Below, in pieces: positions 1 through 9,581 of a stretch of DNA of 64,000 nucleotides. The stretch comes from Providencia stuartii. Lineage in GTDB: Bacteria; Pseudomonadota; Gammaproteobacteria; Enterobacterales; Enterobacteriaceae. The first letter of the stretch is position 1, and each line of letters begins with the position of its first letter. The notes below the pieces were generated by a model. It was given only the letters and a program-made list of their open reading frames with translations. It searched no databases and was not told where the DNA came from. Location: the NCBI RefSeq assembly GCF_029277985.1, contig NZ_CP119546.1, positions 248,001 to 312,000 on the forward strand. Reading direction: 5' to 3'. A program made the position numbers and the translations under genes.

Positions 1-215
1 TCGTCAAGGTTAAGTAACGCTAAATCTTTTTTGCGTAATACAAGACTCACTCGATGTGTTTCGATTTGAATCGGATCACCGAAAGGAGCACAACGCACCA
101 CCTTAAAGATAGAGCCGGGTAATAGACCAAGTGAAAGCAATTTTTGTCGGTAAGCGGGGCTTATCTGTGGTGAGAAACCGAGTATTTTGTAGCTATGTTG
201 AGGAAGTAATGACAT
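1..215 (-). CDS. feoA: Ferrous iron transport protein A (partial, C-terminus cut by window edge)
   Basis: Reading the minus strand from the ATG at 215 gives [20 protein letters not shown] and continues open to the window edge, about 71 codons. This is the small SH3-like FeoA domain (about 75 residues in enterics), so only the last few residues are missing. FeoA is a cytoplasmic accessory protein of the FeoB ferrous iron permease. Two Fur-box-like sequences lie directly upstream, as expected for an iron-repressed feo operon. The tex gene lies upstream in the same orientation, as in E. coli (tex-feoA-feoB). feoB would lie beyond the left edge. Confidence 0.88.
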   Translation of the reverse strand, partial: MSLLPQHSYKILGFSPQISPAYRQKLLSLGLLPGSIFKVVRCAPFGDPIQIETHRVSLVLRKKDLALLNLD

Positions 216-235
216 AACGCCTTCCGTTTATCATG

Positions 236-254
236 AGTAGTAATGATAATTATT
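236..254 (-). promoter_or_regulatory. Fur-box-like operator upstream of feoA (proximal)
   Basis: The AT-rich repeat around TAATGATAATTATTA resembles the Fur consensus GATAATGATAATCATTATC and lies about 20-40 bases before the feoA start. Family knowledge: enteric feo operons are Fur-repressed. The assignment is by consensus match only. Confidence 0.55.
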
Positions 255-310
255 AAAAATATAATTTTTTATGGACCAAAAAAGACAGTAAGTAGTAATA
301 AATCTAATTA

Positions 311-330
311 ATAATGAGAATTATAATCAT
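311..330 (-). promoter_or_regulatory. Fur-box-like operator upstream of feoA (distal)
   Basis: ATAATGAGAATTATAATCAT matches the 19-bp Fur consensus at most positions and lies about 100 bases before feoA. Together with the proximal box it fills most of the 352-base tex-feoA gap. The rest of the gap holds only the tex terminator. Confidence 0.65.
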
Positions 331-506
331 CAACTATTCACTATATTTAGCCTCTTTTTTCGTCAAGCTGAATTGATATGGATCAACTAAGCATTGAGTA
401 TACGGGCACTTCGGATTGATGAACCTAAGTTGTGCAGGTAAATAAAAACAGTTTAATGTATTCGTTTTGTTAAATATTAACGTAATGAAATTGTCGGGGT
501 GGGATT

Positions 507-546
507 AAAAACCTCTACAATCAAAGAGAAAGTCGATTGTAGAGGT
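507..546 (-). terminator. Rho-independent terminator of tex
   Basis: A perfect 12-bp stem (ACCTCTACAATC at 511-522 with GATTGTAGAGGT at 535-546) is followed on the minus strand by a short T run at 510-507. It lies 22 bases after the tex stop codon. Confidence 0.85.
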
Positions 547-567
547 GTTTTTATTGCGGAGTCTGAC

Positions 568-2901
568 TTAGCGTTTTTTGCCAAATGCGGCGGCGAGGGC
601 ATCGCTCATCGCACTGTTTCCCGCGGAACTATTATTTTTTCGTGAAGTATCGCGAGGTGTCGACGGTGTTTTCCGTGAGTTTCTATCTTGCGAATGGTTC
701 GTTCTACGCGATGGACTATGGCTATCACCCGGTTGCTCATCTAAGCGCATAGTGAGCGCGATGCGTTTACGCGGAATATCAACGTCGATCACTTTGACTT
801 TTACAATATCGCCAGCTTTGACCACTTTATGCGGGTCATCGACATAACTGTTAGACAGCGATGAAATATGGACTAAACCATCTTGGTGAACACCGATATC
901 GACGAACGCACCGAAGTTAGTGACATTAGTGACTGAGCCTTCAAGGATCATGCCCAATGTCAAATCATTCATGGTTTCGACACCTTCAGCAAAGGTTGCC
1001 GTTTTAAACTCAGGCCGAGGGTCTCGACCCGGTTTATCTAGCTCTTTGATAATATCCGTGACGGTAGGAACACCAAACTGCTCTGTTGTAAAATCATGGG
1101 GGCTTAAACTATTCAAGGCTTGTGAGTTGCCCATGATCTCTTTGAGAGGTTGACGAACGGCATCGAGAATTTTTTCAACGACAGGATAAGCCTCTGGGTG
1201 GACTCCAGACGCATCAAGTGGGTTGTCACCGTTAGTGATACGTAAGAAACCGGCACATTGTTCAAAGGCTTTTGGCCCTAAACGAGTCACTTTCAAGAGC
1301 TGTTTTCGGTCGTTAAAACGGCCATTCTCATCTCGCCAATTCACGACATTCTGAGCGATCATTTTGCTCAAACCAGCAACACGCGTAAGCAAAGCGACAG
1401 ATGCCGTGTTTAAGTCAACCCCGACTGAGTTTACACAATCCTCGACTACCGCATCGAGTTTACGGGCTAGTTGCGTTTGGCTGACGTCGTGCTGATACTG
1501 ACCAACGCCAATCGATTTCGGATCGATTTTTACTAATTCAGCGAGGGGGTCTTGCAGACGACGCGCGATAGAAACGGCCCCACGTAGTGATACATCAAGG
1601 TCTGGGAACTCTTGTGCTGCCAGCTCTGAAGCGGAATAGACGGATGCGCCCGCTTCACTCACAATGACTTTTTGTGCCGTCACTTCAGGATACTGTTTTT
1701 GCACTTCGGCAAAGAAACGCTCTGTCTCTCTAGAAGCGGTACCATTACCAATGGCCACCAATTCCACTTGGTGCTTTTGGCATAAGGCAGCAACCACGGC
1801 GGCGGCTTTCGCTGCTTGCCCCGTATGTGGATAGATAGTCTCTGTTGCGATGAGTTTACCTGTTGCATCGACGACCGCGACTTTAACGCCGGTACGTAAG
1901 CCGGGATCGAGGCCCATCGTTGCGCGCATCCCAGCGGGTGCGGCCATTAATAGGTCATGGAGGTTACGCGCAAATACATTGATTGCTTCATCTTCTGCTT
2001 TTTCTCGCAAGGAACTCATGATTTCCGTTTCAAGATGAAGCAGCACTTTGACACGCCATGTCCAACTGATGACGGCTTTACGCCATTGGTCGGCTGGTGC
2101 ATTGTTTAACCTAACATCAAGGTGACGTGTAATGATTTCTTCACAGTAACTCTCTTTAGGCGGCTCTTCGAATTGTGGGTCACAATTCAGTGACAGTTGT
2201 AAGATCCCTTCATTACGACCGCGGAACATGGCTAATGCGCGGTGAGAGGGAACGGAAGAAACAGGCTCTTGATGATCAAAATAGTCGCTAAATTTTGCTC
2301 CCTCCGTTTGTTTTCCGTCAGCAACTTTGGAAACAATGTGGGCATTTTTTAGCAAATAGTCACGCACTTTGGCTAATAATGTCGCATCTTCAGCGAAACG
2401 TTCCATTAAAATATAACGGGCGCCATCAAGTGCCGCTTTGACGTCAGCAACCCCTTTTTCTTCATTGATATAGGCTTGTGCTAAATCATCCGGTGATTGG
2501 CTAGGGTCATGCCATAAGGCTTCCGCTAATGGCTCTAAACCTGCTTCAATCGCGATTTGTCCACGAGTACGGCGTTTAGGTTTAAAGGGTAAGTAAAGGT
2601 CTTCTAGTTCGGTTTTATTGAGGGTATTGTTGATGGCAGCGGCGAGTTCAGGGGTGAGTTTCTCTTGTTCTTCTATTGACTTAAGGATAGTTTGCTTACG
2701 CTCATTCAACTCTCGTAGATACCCTAAACGGCTCTCCAGTTGACGAAGTTGGGTATCATCTAGCCCACCGGTCACTTCTTTACGATAACGGGCAATAAAA
2801 GGAACAGTGTTTCCTTCATCCAGCAGTGTGATAGCAGAAAATACCTGTTTCGTCTGAACTTGTAGCTCTGCTGCAATTATTTGGCTTAGAGTTTCATTCA
2901 T
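568..2901 (-). CDS. tex: Transcription accessory protein Tex (YhgF), S1 RNA-binding
   Basis: This 777-residue protein is full length for the Tex/YhgF family. Tex is a cytoplasmic nucleic-acid-binding protein linked to transcription and RNA processing. Visible parts in order: an N-terminal helical Tex domain; a YqgF/RNase-H-like domain near residues 325-450, starting with [16 protein letters not shown]; helix-hairpin-helix segments near 500-560 ([16 protein letters not shown]); and a C-terminal S1 domain at about 651-720 ([21 protein letters not shown]). A basic, serine-rich, low-complexity tail follows. The minus-strand tex-feoA order matches enterobacteria, but greB next to it points the opposite way, unlike in E. 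coli. The gene ends in its own terminator. Confidence 0.97.
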   Translation of the reverse strand: MNETLSQIIAAELQVQTKQVFSAITLLDEGNTVPFIARYRKEVTGGLDDTQLRQLESRLGYLRELNERKQTILKSIEEQEKLTPELAAAINNTLNKTELEDLYLPFKPKRRTRGQIAIEAGLEPLAEALWHDPSQSPDDLAQAYINEEKGVADVKAALDGARYILMERFAEDATLLAKVRDYLLKNAHIVSKVADGKQTEGAKFSDYFDHQEPVSSVPSHRALAMFRGRNEGILQLSLNCDPQFEEPPKESYCEEIITRHLDVRLNNAPADQWRKAVISWTWRVKVLLHLETEIMSSLREKAEDEAINVFARNLHDLLMAAPAGMRATMGLDPGLRTGVKVAVVDATGKLIATETIYPHTGQAAKAAAVVAALCQKHQVELVAIGNGTASRETERFFAEVQKQYPEVTAQKVIVSEAGASVYSASELAAQEFPDLDVSLRGAVSIARRLQDPLAELVKIDPKSIGVGQYQHDVSQTQLARKLDAVVEDCVNSVGVDLNTASVALLTRVAGLSKMIAQNVVNWRDENGRFNDRKQLLKVTRLGPKAFEQCAGFLRITNGDNPLDASGVHPEAYPVVEKILDAVRQPLKEIMGNSQALNSLSPHDFTTEQFGVPTVTDIIKELDKPGRDPRPEFKTATFAEGVETMNDLTLGMILEGSVTNVTNFGAFVDIGVHQDGLVHISSLSNSYVDDPHKVVKAGDIVKVKVIDVDIPRKRIALTMRLDEQPGDSHSPSRRTNHSQDRNSRKTPSTPRDTSRKNNSSAGNSAMSDALAAAFGKKR

Positions 2902-3058
2902 GTCGCTTTTAATACCTAATCAATGAATAATAAAAAAATTTATGGCACTGTTATACTTGCACAGAGGCAGAATTTCTAGGGCGAACTTTATTAAAGTCAA
3001 AGAATAATTCTGTATATAATTTATAATTATCTAACTTGCTTACTAATTTATAAAGGTT

Positions 3059-3544
3059 ATGAATAAGAGTCTGTTAATCACACGCGAAGGCTGGGATGCT
3101 CTGGACAAAGAACTTAAGTACCTTTGGAAAGAAGAGCGTCCAAGAGTGACCCAATCCGTTTCTGAAGCCGCAGCACAAGGCGACCGCTCAGAGAATGCGG
3201 AATATATTTACGGCAAAAAACGCTTGCGAGAAATTGATCGTCGAGTTCGTTTTTTATCTAAAAGATTGGATCAACTCAGGATTGTCGAACCTGACCCACG
3301 GCAAGAAGGGCGTGTTTTTTTTGGGGCATGGGTTAAACTAGAAGATGATGATGAAAATATCAGAATATTCCGGTTAGTGGGTGCTGACGAATTTAATCCC
3401 TCTAAAAATTGGATTTCGATTGACTCTCCAGTAGCTCGAGCACTAGTTGGTAAGCAGGTTGACGATGAAATTACTGTCAACACGCCGGGGGGGATTGTGA
3501 CCTATTCGATATTAGAAATTAGTTATAAACCTCTAGCCCTATAA
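3059..3544 (+). CDS. greB: Transcript cleavage factor GreB
   Basis: This 161-residue protein has the two Gre domains: an N-terminal antiparallel coiled coil (about residues 1-75) and a C-terminal FKBP-like globular domain. The coiled-coil tip carries GDRSENAEY with acidic residues D42 and E45. In Gre factors these position Mg2+ in the RNA polymerase secondary channel to stimulate cleavage of backtracked RNA. The start is the ATG at 3059 after AAAGGTT, which also fits the family N-terminus. It is divergent from tex across 157 bases and precedes ompR. In E. coli greB points the same way as tex, so greB alone appears inverted here. Confidence 0.96.
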   Translation: MNKSLLITREGWDALDKELKYLWKEERPRVTQSVSEAAAQGDRSENAEYIYGKKRLREIDRRVRFLSKRLDQLRIVEPDPRQEGRVFFGAWVKLEDDDENIRIFRLVGADEFNPSKNWISIDSPVARALVGKQVDDEITVNTPGGIVTYSILEISYKPLAL

Positions 3545-3793
3545 CGCGTAAAATTATTCATTAAATTTCAAGTTGATGGTAAATTAGAGCATTAACTATT
3601 TTATATTTAACTTATACGCAAAATAATTAAGTTATATACCACTATCACAGGCTAGCGAAAAAACGCATTAATATGATGAGGCGATCATTTAGATAACTGT
3701 GAATTTGGTGACACCCATAATTTTTGGGAATGGTGGGTATGCTCTTATTTTTAAAGATAATTTCAATAGATTGCACATCTTGAGGGCTACAAA

Positions 3794-4513
3794 ATGCAAG
3801 AAAGTTATAAAGTTCTTGTTGTCGATGATGATATGCGTTTACGTGCCTTACTAGAACGCTATCTCACGGAACAAGGGTTTCAGGTACGTAGTGCCGCCAA
3901 TGCAGAACAAATGGATAGGATCCTCACGCGAGAATCTATTCATCTTATTGTTTTAGATTTAATGTTGCCGGGTGAAGATGGCCTGTCAATTTGTCGCCGT
4001 TTGCGTAGTCAAAATAATCCGATTCCGATTATTATGGTGACGGCAAAAGGTGAAGAAGTTGATCGTATTGTCGGTTTAGAAATTGGTGCCGATGACTACA
4101 TCCCGAAACCATTTAACCCGCGTGAATTATTGGCGCGTATCCGTGCGGTATTACGTCGTCAAGCAAACGAACTACCTGGTGCACCATCTCAGGATGATGC
4201 CATTATCACATTCGGTAAATTTAAACTTAACCTTGGTACTCGTGAAATGTTCCAAGGCGAAGAAAATATGCCTTTAACCAGTGGTGAGTTTGCCGTACTA
4301 AAAGTGCTGGTTTCGCATCCAAGGGAACCATTATCTCGTGATAAGCTGATGAGCTTGGCGAGAGGCCGTGAATACAGTGCGATGGAACGTTCAATTGACG
4401 TGCAAATCTCACGTTTACGCCGTATGGTTGAAGAAGATCCTGCTCATCCCCGCTATATCCAAACAGTTTGGGGACTGGGTTACGTGTTTGTACCGGACGG
4501 TAGTAAAGCATGA
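3794..4513 (+). CDS. ompR: Osmolarity response regulator OmpR
   Basis: This is a 239-residue OmpR-family response regulator. The receiver domain spans residues 1-120, with acidic pocket D11/D12 and phosphoacceptor D55 (LDLMLPG). A winged-helix DNA-binding domain covers about residues 135-235 and ends in WGLGYVF. Phosphorylated OmpR controls porin genes in response to osmolarity and pH. The gene overlaps envZ by four bases (ATGA), so the two are translationally coupled. The 249-base upstream gap is AT-rich and should hold the promoter. Confidence 0.98.
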   Translation: MQESYKVLVVDDDMRLRALLERYLTEQGFQVRSAANAEQMDRILTRESIHLIVLDLMLPGEDGLSICRRLRSQNNPIPIIMVTAKGEEVDRIVGLEIGADDYIPKPFNPRELLARIRAVLRRQANELPGAPSQDDAIITFGKFKLNLGTREMFQGEENMPLTSGEFAVLKVLVSHPREPLSRDKLMSLARGREYSAMERSIDVQISRLRRMVEEDPAHPRYIQTVWGLGYVFVPDGSKA

Positions 4514-5841
4514 AGCGATTGAGGTTCTCTCGCCGTAGTACATTTTCTCGTTCGTTATTTTTGTTCGTTGCCTTATTGTTTGCCAGCCTTGTCACCAGCT
4601 ATATGGTGGTATTGAACTTTGTTGTGATGCCAAGTTTGCAACAGTTTAATAAAGTACTGGCTTATGAAGTACGAACTTTAATGACGGAAAAGATGGTGCT
4701 GCAAGATGGAACCACTGTGCGGGTTTCTCCTGCATTGCGTAAAAAGATTTATAATGAGTTAGGGATCACATTTTATGCCCAATCAGCTGCCATGGAAGAA
4801 GGCTTAAATTGGGCTAAAGAATATGATTTCCTCAGTGAAAACATGTCTGAATATATTGGCGGTGAAGCTAAAGTCCGTTTAGAACTTGGCCGCGAATATC
4901 CTATTCTTTGGCTAACGTCTTATCTTGCCCCCGATATCTGGGTACGGGTACCTTTGACCGAAATAGGGCAAAACCAATTCTCGCTAGTATTCCGTTATAC
5001 ATTAGCAATCTTTCTGTTTATTTTTGCCGGTGTTTGGCTCTATATCCGTTATCAAAATAAACCCTTACTGGAGCTTGAATACCATGCTGGTCAAGTAGGT
5101 AAAGGGGTTATTCTGCCTGCTATGCAGGAAAAAGGCGCCGCAGAGGTAAGAGCCGCAATTCGCTCCTTTAACCATATGGCAGCCGGCATCAAAACACTTG
5201 AAAATGACCGTACTATATTAATGGCAGGGGTCAGCCACGACCTCCGTACACCATTAACACGCATACGTTTAGCGACGGAAATGATGAGTCCAGAAGATGG
5301 TTATCTTGCTGAATCCATCAATAAAGATATTGAAGAGTGCGATGCGATCATTGGTCAATTCATGGACTACCTGAAGACCGGTCAAGAAATGAATATGGAG
5401 TTCTGTGACCTGAATGCAATCTTAAATGAAGCCGTCACCGCGGAAAGCAGTGTTACAGGTGAAATTGAAACGGCATTTGAGCCAGGTAATCTGATTGTGA
5501 ATGCCAATCCATTGGCGATTAAGCGGGCAATTACGAATATGATCGTGAATGCCTATCGTTATGGTAATGGTTGGATTAAAGTCAGCAGTGGTAAAAACGA
5601 AGACTCAGTCTGGTTCCAAGTGGAAGATGATGGTGCAGGAATTAAGGAAGAGGATATCCAACGTCTCTTTCAACCGTTTGTGCAAGGGGAAAAAGCGCGT
5701 AGCAATAAGGGAACAGGCCTTGGCTTAGCGATTATCCGCCGTATTGTCGACGCCCATGAGGGCAGTATCGAAATTCATAAAAGCGAACGGGGGGGTTTTG
5801 CCATTCGCGCGCTGTTACCATTGAAAGAAAAAGAAGAATAA
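4510..5841 (+). CDS. envZ: Osmosensor histidine kinase EnvZ
   Basis: The 443-residue kinase has an N-terminal transmembrane helix (about 15-37), a periplasmic segment, a second helix (about 160-180), a HAMP linker, a DHp domain with phosphorylated H243 in [12 protein letters not shown], and an HATPase_c domain with N, G1 (DDGAGI) and G2 (GTGLGLAI) boxes. It phosphorylates and dephosphorylates OmpR. The length is close to E. coli EnvZ (450). In E. coli the next gene is pckA. Here the proline-rich repeat gene follows instead. Confidence 0.97.
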   Translation: MKRLRFSRRSTFSRSLFLFVALLFASLVTSYMVVLNFVVMPSLQQFNKVLAYEVRTLMTEKMVLQDGTTVRVSPALRKKIYNELGITFYAQSAAMEEGLNWAKEYDFLSENMSEYIGGEAKVRLELGREYPILWLTSYLAPDIWVRVPLTEIGQNQFSLVFRYTLAIFLFIFAGVWLYIRYQNKPLLELEYHAGQVGKGVILPAMQEKGAAEVRAAIRSFNHMAAGIKTLENDRTILMAGVSHDLRTPLTRIRLATEMMSPEDGYLAESINKDIEECDAIIGQFMDYLKTGQEMNMEFCDLNAILNEAVTAESSVTGEIETAFEPGNLIVNANPLAIKRAITNMIVNAYRYGNGWIKVSSGKNEDSVWFQVEDDGAGIKEEDIQRLFQPFVQGEKARSNKGTGLGLAIIRRIVDAHEGSIEIHKSERGGFAIRALLPLKEKEE

Positions 5842-6028
5842 CAGGCTGTTAGTGAAATGAGCTGTCAGCCTATCTCATCTCTTTAACTAAAATATTCTTA
5901 AATTGTATTCATTCCTAATTATTTACCTCATAAAACATGCCGTTTATAAATAAAATAATCGTTATATAAAAGACTCAGCAATTGTTTCGTTTGGATAATA
6001 GATCCAAATAAAATAATTGGGTGAATCT

Positions 6029-6949
6029 ATGCAGATTAATTTTTTTAAAACGATCCGTTCTTCTCAAAGTCAAAATGCATGCGCGAGGATAGAAGGAAAG
6101 GGAGACCAATCTGCCCTATTTCAAAAAATAAAGCGTACACGATGTACCATAATAGGGTTCTTTCAAGAACCTAAAAAGGTGGCTACACCGGTGACGTGGG
6201 GTCGACAACTGACCGCGGTTATCCAATCACCGGAACATCAATTGGCAACATCAAAATCACCGCTATCTATTCCAGTACCGCCGCCAATGCCTGAGTTTGG
6301 TACTCCGCTTGCTCAACCAACAAAAGCAGGGAAAATAGGGATGGGGCAAGTGTTTGCGGAGCTAAAAAGTTGTCAGGCTTTTATCAATCATGCCAAAAAG
6401 CGTGAGGGGCTTGAAAAAAACGCAGTGGCTTCAACCGATACGCCACCGCCCCCTCCGCCGATGGCAAAGTTTCTGGGTATTGGCAAAATGACTGTTGCTC
6501 CGCAAACTCAGGGGGAAAAAACCGGCATGGCGCAAGTGCTGGCGGAGCTAAAAAACCATCAGGTTTTTATCAATAATGCCAAAAAGTGTGAGGGAGTTGA
6601 AGAGACCTCAGTGGCTCCAACCGATACGCCACCGCCCCCTCCGCCGATGGCAAAGTTTCTGGGCATTGGCAAAATGGCTGTTGCTCCGCAAACTCAGGGG
6701 GAGAAAACCGGTATGACGCAAGTGCTGGCAGAACTGAAAAATCATCAAGTTTTTATCAATAATGCCAAAAAGTATGAGGGGCTTGAAGAAACCTCAGTGA
6801 CTTCAATCGATACGCCACCGCCCCCTCCGCCACTGAAAGGCATCCACAAAATGACGACGCCCTCTCAAACTCAGGGAAAGAAAGTCGGTATGGAGCAAGT
6901 GCTGGCTGAGCTTAAGGAGTATATGCTGCACAAAGCAAATAAAGAATAA
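6029..6949 (+). CDS. Proline-rich tandem-repeat protein; candidate secreted actin-modulating effector
   Basis: I do not recognise this as a named gene. From the ATG at 6029, which has GGGTG about 8 bases upstream, it encodes 306 residues; a TTG at 6017 would add four. The N-terminus (MQINFFKTIRSSQSQNACAR) is Ser/Gln/Asn-rich with no Sec signal or membrane helix. From about residue 85 there is PVPPPMP, then units alternating an amphipathic helix (G-M-x-Q-V-L/F-A-E-L-K, four copies) and a TPPPPPP tract (three identical copies), at a period of 62 residues. The helix fits the WH2 pattern of two hydrophobics, two variable residues, a hydrophobic, a basic residue and a later hydrophobic. Polyproline plus WH2-like or GBD-binding helices is typical of bacterial actin-manipulating proteins such as VopL/F, EspFU and Sca2. 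That function is inference. Flanking DNA is AT-rich and no secretion genes are nearby. Confidence 0.6.
   Translation: MQINFFKTIRSSQSQNACARIEGKGDQSALFQKIKRTRCTIIGFFQEPKKVATPVTWGRQLTAVIQSPEHQLATSKSPLSIPVPPPMPEFGTPLAQPTKAGKIGMGQVFAELKSCQAFINHAKKREGLEKNAVASTDTPPPPPPMAKFLGIGKMTVAPQTQGEKTGMAQVLAELKNHQVFINNAKKCEGVEETSVAPTDTPPPPPPMAKFLGIGKMAVAPQTQGEKTGMTQVLAELKNHQVFINNAKKYEGLEETSVTSIDTPPPPPPLKGIHKMTTPSQTQGKKVGMEQVLAELKEYMLHKANKE
6338..6949 (+). repeat. 186-bp in-frame tandem repeat within the proline-rich gene
   Basis: Units begin at 6338, 6524, 6710 and 6887. The first two steps are exactly 186 bases (62 codons) and the third is 177 bases. The last unit is truncated after its helix. Hexaproline tracts lie at 6443-6460, 6629-6646 and 6815-6832 with almost the same codons (cca ccg ccc cct ccg cca/g). 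Units 1-3 are nearly identical over long stretches at DNA level, indicating recent duplication or gene conversion. Confidence 0.9.
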
Positions 6950-7001
6950 TGTCGGTCTATGTGTATTTTGAAATTGGATATAAGATCGATTATTGTCGCT
7001 A

Positions 7002-7032
7002 ACGTGCTCATTTTACGCGTCAATGGGCACGT
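7002..7032. other. Hairpin in the 519-base gap after the repeat gene
   Basis: ACGTGCTCATT at 7002-7012 pairs with AATGGGCACGT at 7022-7032 with one G-U wobble. No T run follows, so it is a weak terminator candidate for the upstream gene. The rest of the gap (6950-7468) holds no convincing gene and ends in the pst control region. Confidence 0.4.
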
Positions 7033-7349
7033 CATGGCGGTTTGCTTGTTAGGTGTTTAACCATCGTTATTTGCTGTAGCGCTTAGAAAATCATAAAGCG
7101 CGTATCTTGCAATGAACTGTTATCTATCCCCTCATGACAAGTGTATGCGCTTTTTGCTATGGTGAGCAGAGCAGTATTGATCGATCCTGAGAGGCGGCAA
7201 AAAAGAATTGTGCGACTTTTTTATGACAGAGTGTCATTTTTGCCTCATGACAGATTGGCCGAGTATTATATTTCTTACCATCTGATTTTATTGTTAATTT
7301 TTTTTATTGGCCTTCCGCTTTGCTTCAATAAATACGCTAAAATAATCAA

Positions 7350-7400
7350 TTGTCATAAAACTGTCATAAATCAGACATGTTGTTGTCATCAAATTGTCCT
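7350..7400 (+). promoter_or_regulatory. Pho-box array controlling pstSCAB-phoU
   Basis: Three 18-bp Pho boxes (consensus CTGTCATAWAWCTGTCAY) can be read at 7350-7367 (TTGTCATAAAACTGTCAT), 7361-7378 (CTGTCATAAATCAGACAT, sharing a half-site) and 7383-7400 (TTGTCATCAAATTGTCCT). Further TGACAG/TGTCAT half-sites occur near 7222-7252. They lie 70-120 bases before pstS, the expected place for PhoB activation under phosphate starvation. Confidence 0.88.
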
Positions 7401-7468
7401 ATTTTTCCTACCGTGACATTTCACCAACAATTTACACTTAATTGTTTCTATACATCCCCGGAGGGATT

Positions 7469-8512
7469 ATGAAAATGATGCGTACAACCTTAGCTAGCGT
7501 AATGGCAGCAACTCTTTCAATGACTGCGATGTCTTCTTTTGCTGCCACAAGCTTAACTGGCGCGGGTGCAACATTCCCTGCCCCTGTTTACGCTAAGTGG
7601 GCGGACTCTTATCAGAAAGAAACAGGTAATAAAGTGAACTACCAGGGAATCGGTTCTTCTGGTGGCGTTAAACAAATTAATGCGAAAACAGTTGATTTCG
7701 GTGCATCTGATGCGCCATTGACTGATGAAAAATTGAAGCAAGATGGCCTGTTCCAGTTCCCAACAGTTATCGGCGGCGTTGTCTTGGCCGTTAATGTGAA
7801 AGGTATCCAGTCTGGTCAATTGACATTAGACGGAACGACGTTGGGTGACATCTATCTTGGCAAAATCACCAAATGGAATGACCCCGCAATTGCTAAGCTG
7901 AACCCTGATGTTAACTTACCAGACCAAAATATTGCGGTAGTAAGACGTTCTGATGGTTCCGGTACCACTTTTGTCTTCACTAGCTATTTATCGAAAGTGA
8001 GTTCAAATTGGAAAAATGACATCGGTGCGGGTTCAACGGTTAATTGGCCGAAAAACAGCGTAGGTGGTAAAGGTAATGATGGCGTTGCAGCCTTCGTTCA
8101 ACGTCTACCAGGCTCTATCGGTTATGTTGAATATGCTTATGCAAAACAGAATAATCTTGCTTATACTAAACTCGTTTCAGCGGATGGTAAGGTGGTTTCA
8201 CCAACAGGTGAAAGCTTCAGTGCGGCAGCGAAAAAAGTGGACTGGTCTAAGTCATTCGCTCAAGACCTGACTAACCGTGATGGTGAAAATGCATGGCCAA
8301 TCACATCCACCACATTTATCTTAGTTCATAAAGATCAAGCGAATGCAGAAAAAGGAAAAGCGGTGCTCGACTTCTTTAACTGGGCTTACGAAAAAGGTGG
8401 TCAACAAGCTGAAGCATTAGATTACGCTGTACTACCCGCAGAAGTTGTGACAGCAATACGTGCAGCATGGAAAACAGAAGTTAAAGATAGCCAAGGTAAA
8501 CCACTGTTTTAA
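7469..8512 (+). CDS. pstS: Phosphate-binding periplasmic protein PstS
   Basis: The start is the ATG at 7469, directly after a strong GGAGGGA site; a longer upstream reading has no such support. The 347-residue precursor has a Sec signal peptide ([25 protein letters not shown], cleaved before ATSL). It then shows the phosphate-binding protein fold with [18 protein letters not shown] and [10 protein letters not shown], the loops that hydrogen-bond phosphate. It delivers phosphate to PstCA in the inner membrane and is first in pstSCAB-phoU, under the Pho boxes. A hairpin follows the stop. Confidence 0.97.
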   Translation: MKMMRTTLASVMAATLSMTAMSSFAATSLTGAGATFPAPVYAKWADSYQKETGNKVNYQGIGSSGGVKQINAKTVDFGASDAPLTDEKLKQDGLFQFPTVIGGVVLAVNVKGIQSGQLTLDGTTLGDIYLGKITKWNDPAIAKLNPDVNLPDQNIAVVRRSDGSGTTFVFTSYLSKVSSNWKNDIGAGSTVNWPKNSVGGKGNDGVAAFVQRLPGSIGYVEYAYAKQNNLAYTKLVSADGKVVSPTGESFSAAAKKVDWSKSFAQDLTNRDGENAWPITSTTFILVHKDQANAEKGKAVLDFFNWAYEKGGQQAEALDYAVLPAEVVTAIRAAWKTEVKDSQGKPLF

Positions 8513-8539
8513 TCAGTGAACCTCGGGTTGGCAATGGAT

Positions 8540-8566
8540 GGCGGATGCTTAGGATTAACATCCGCC
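8540..8566 (+). promoter_or_regulatory. Intercistronic hairpin between pstS and pstC
   Basis: GGCGGATG (8540-8547) and CATCCGCC (8559-8566) form a perfect 8-bp stem without a T run. Such structures usually stabilise the upstream message or partly end transcription, giving more binding protein than permease. Confidence 0.6.
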
Positions 8567-8623
8567 TTCTGACGTAGTAACTAAATCCTACTAATAAAGT
8601 AGGTGTAGGATGAGACAAAGCGC

Positions 8624-9580
8624 ATGGCCGAGAAAACAACGGCATTTAAAGCACCGAGCAAGTCAGGCGATGTGATATTTAGCGCATTGGTAAAAATTGC
8701 CGCACTAATCACTTTGTTAATGCTTGGTGGCATCATTATTTCCCTTATTTTTGCCTCGTGGCCGAGTATGCAAAAATTTGGGTTTTCGTTTTTATGGACT
8801 AAGGAATGGGATGCACCCGCGGAGGAGTTTGGGGCATTAGTGCCAATTTATGGCACCATTGTGACGTCATTGATCGCCCTGATTATTGCTGTACCCGTCA
8901 GTTTTGGTATTGCACTTTTCTTAACGGAACTGGCTCCTAACTGGTTAAAACGCCCTTTAGGTATTGCGATTGAATTGCTCGCAGCAATTCCAAGTATTGT
9001 TTACGGTATGTGGGGGCTATTTGTTTTTGCGCCTCTGTTTGCTGAATATTTCCAAGAGCCTGTCGGCAATGTGATGTCAAGTATCCCGATTGTCGGTGAG
9101 CTTTTCTCGGGTCCTGCATTCGGGATTGGTATTTTGGCGGCAGGGATTATCCTCGCCATTATGATCATTCCTTACATTGCCTCCGTTATGCGTGACGTAT
9201 TTGAACAAACACCCGTCATGATGAAAGAGTCGGCATATGGTATTGGTTGTACCACATGGGAAGTGATCTGGAATATTGTTTTACCTTATACCCGTAATGG
9301 TGTGATTGGTGGCGTCATGTTAGGCCTTGGCCGTGCTCTTGGCGAAACCATGGCGGTGACCTTTGTCATCGGAAATACTTATCAACTGGATAGCTTCTCG
9401 TTATTTATGCCAGGAAACAGTATTACGTCAGCACTAGCGAATGAGTTTGCCGAAGCAGAAAGTGGATTACACACTGCTGCACTGATGGAACTTGGGTTAA
9501 TTCTCTTTGTTATCACCTTCATTGTTCTGGCGATATCAAAACTCATGGTTATGCGCTTAGCGAAGAACGAGGGCCGTTAA
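8624..9580 (+). CDS. pstC: Phosphate ABC transporter permease PstC
   Basis: This 318-residue inner-membrane protein has about six transmembrane helices. The binding-protein-dependent permease signature lies near residues 240-260 ([21 protein letters not shown]), which contacts the ATPase PstB. It pairs with PstA to form the phosphate channel. The start is the ATG at 8624 ([12 protein letters not shown]). The pstA start follows one base after the stop. Confidence 0.96.
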   Translation: MAEKTTAFKAPSKSGDVIFSALVKIAALITLLMLGGIIISLIFASWPSMQKFGFSFLWTKEWDAPAEEFGALVPIYGTIVTSLIALIIAVPVSFGIALFLTELAPNWLKRPLGIAIELLAAIPSIVYGMWGLFVFAPLFAEYFQEPVGNVMSSIPIVGELFSGPAFGIGILAAGIILAIMIIPYIASVMRDVFEQTPVMMKESAYGIGCTTWEVIWNIVLPYTRNGVIGGVMLGLGRALGETMAVTFVIGNTYQLDSFSLFMPGNSITSALANEFAEAESGLHTAALMELGLILFVITFIVLAISKLMVMRLAKNEGR

Positions 9581-9581
9581 T

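Noticed and set aside
5843..5871. Possible terminator after envZ
   Set aside because: Only a 6-bp stem (AGGCTG/CAGCCT) with a long loop and no T run, so it is too weak to report as a terminator.
7141..7416. 91-codon plus-strand frame before pstS
   Set aside because: It overlaps the Pho-box array, has no ribosome site, and its translation is Cys/Leu-rich without family resemblance. It is control DNA.
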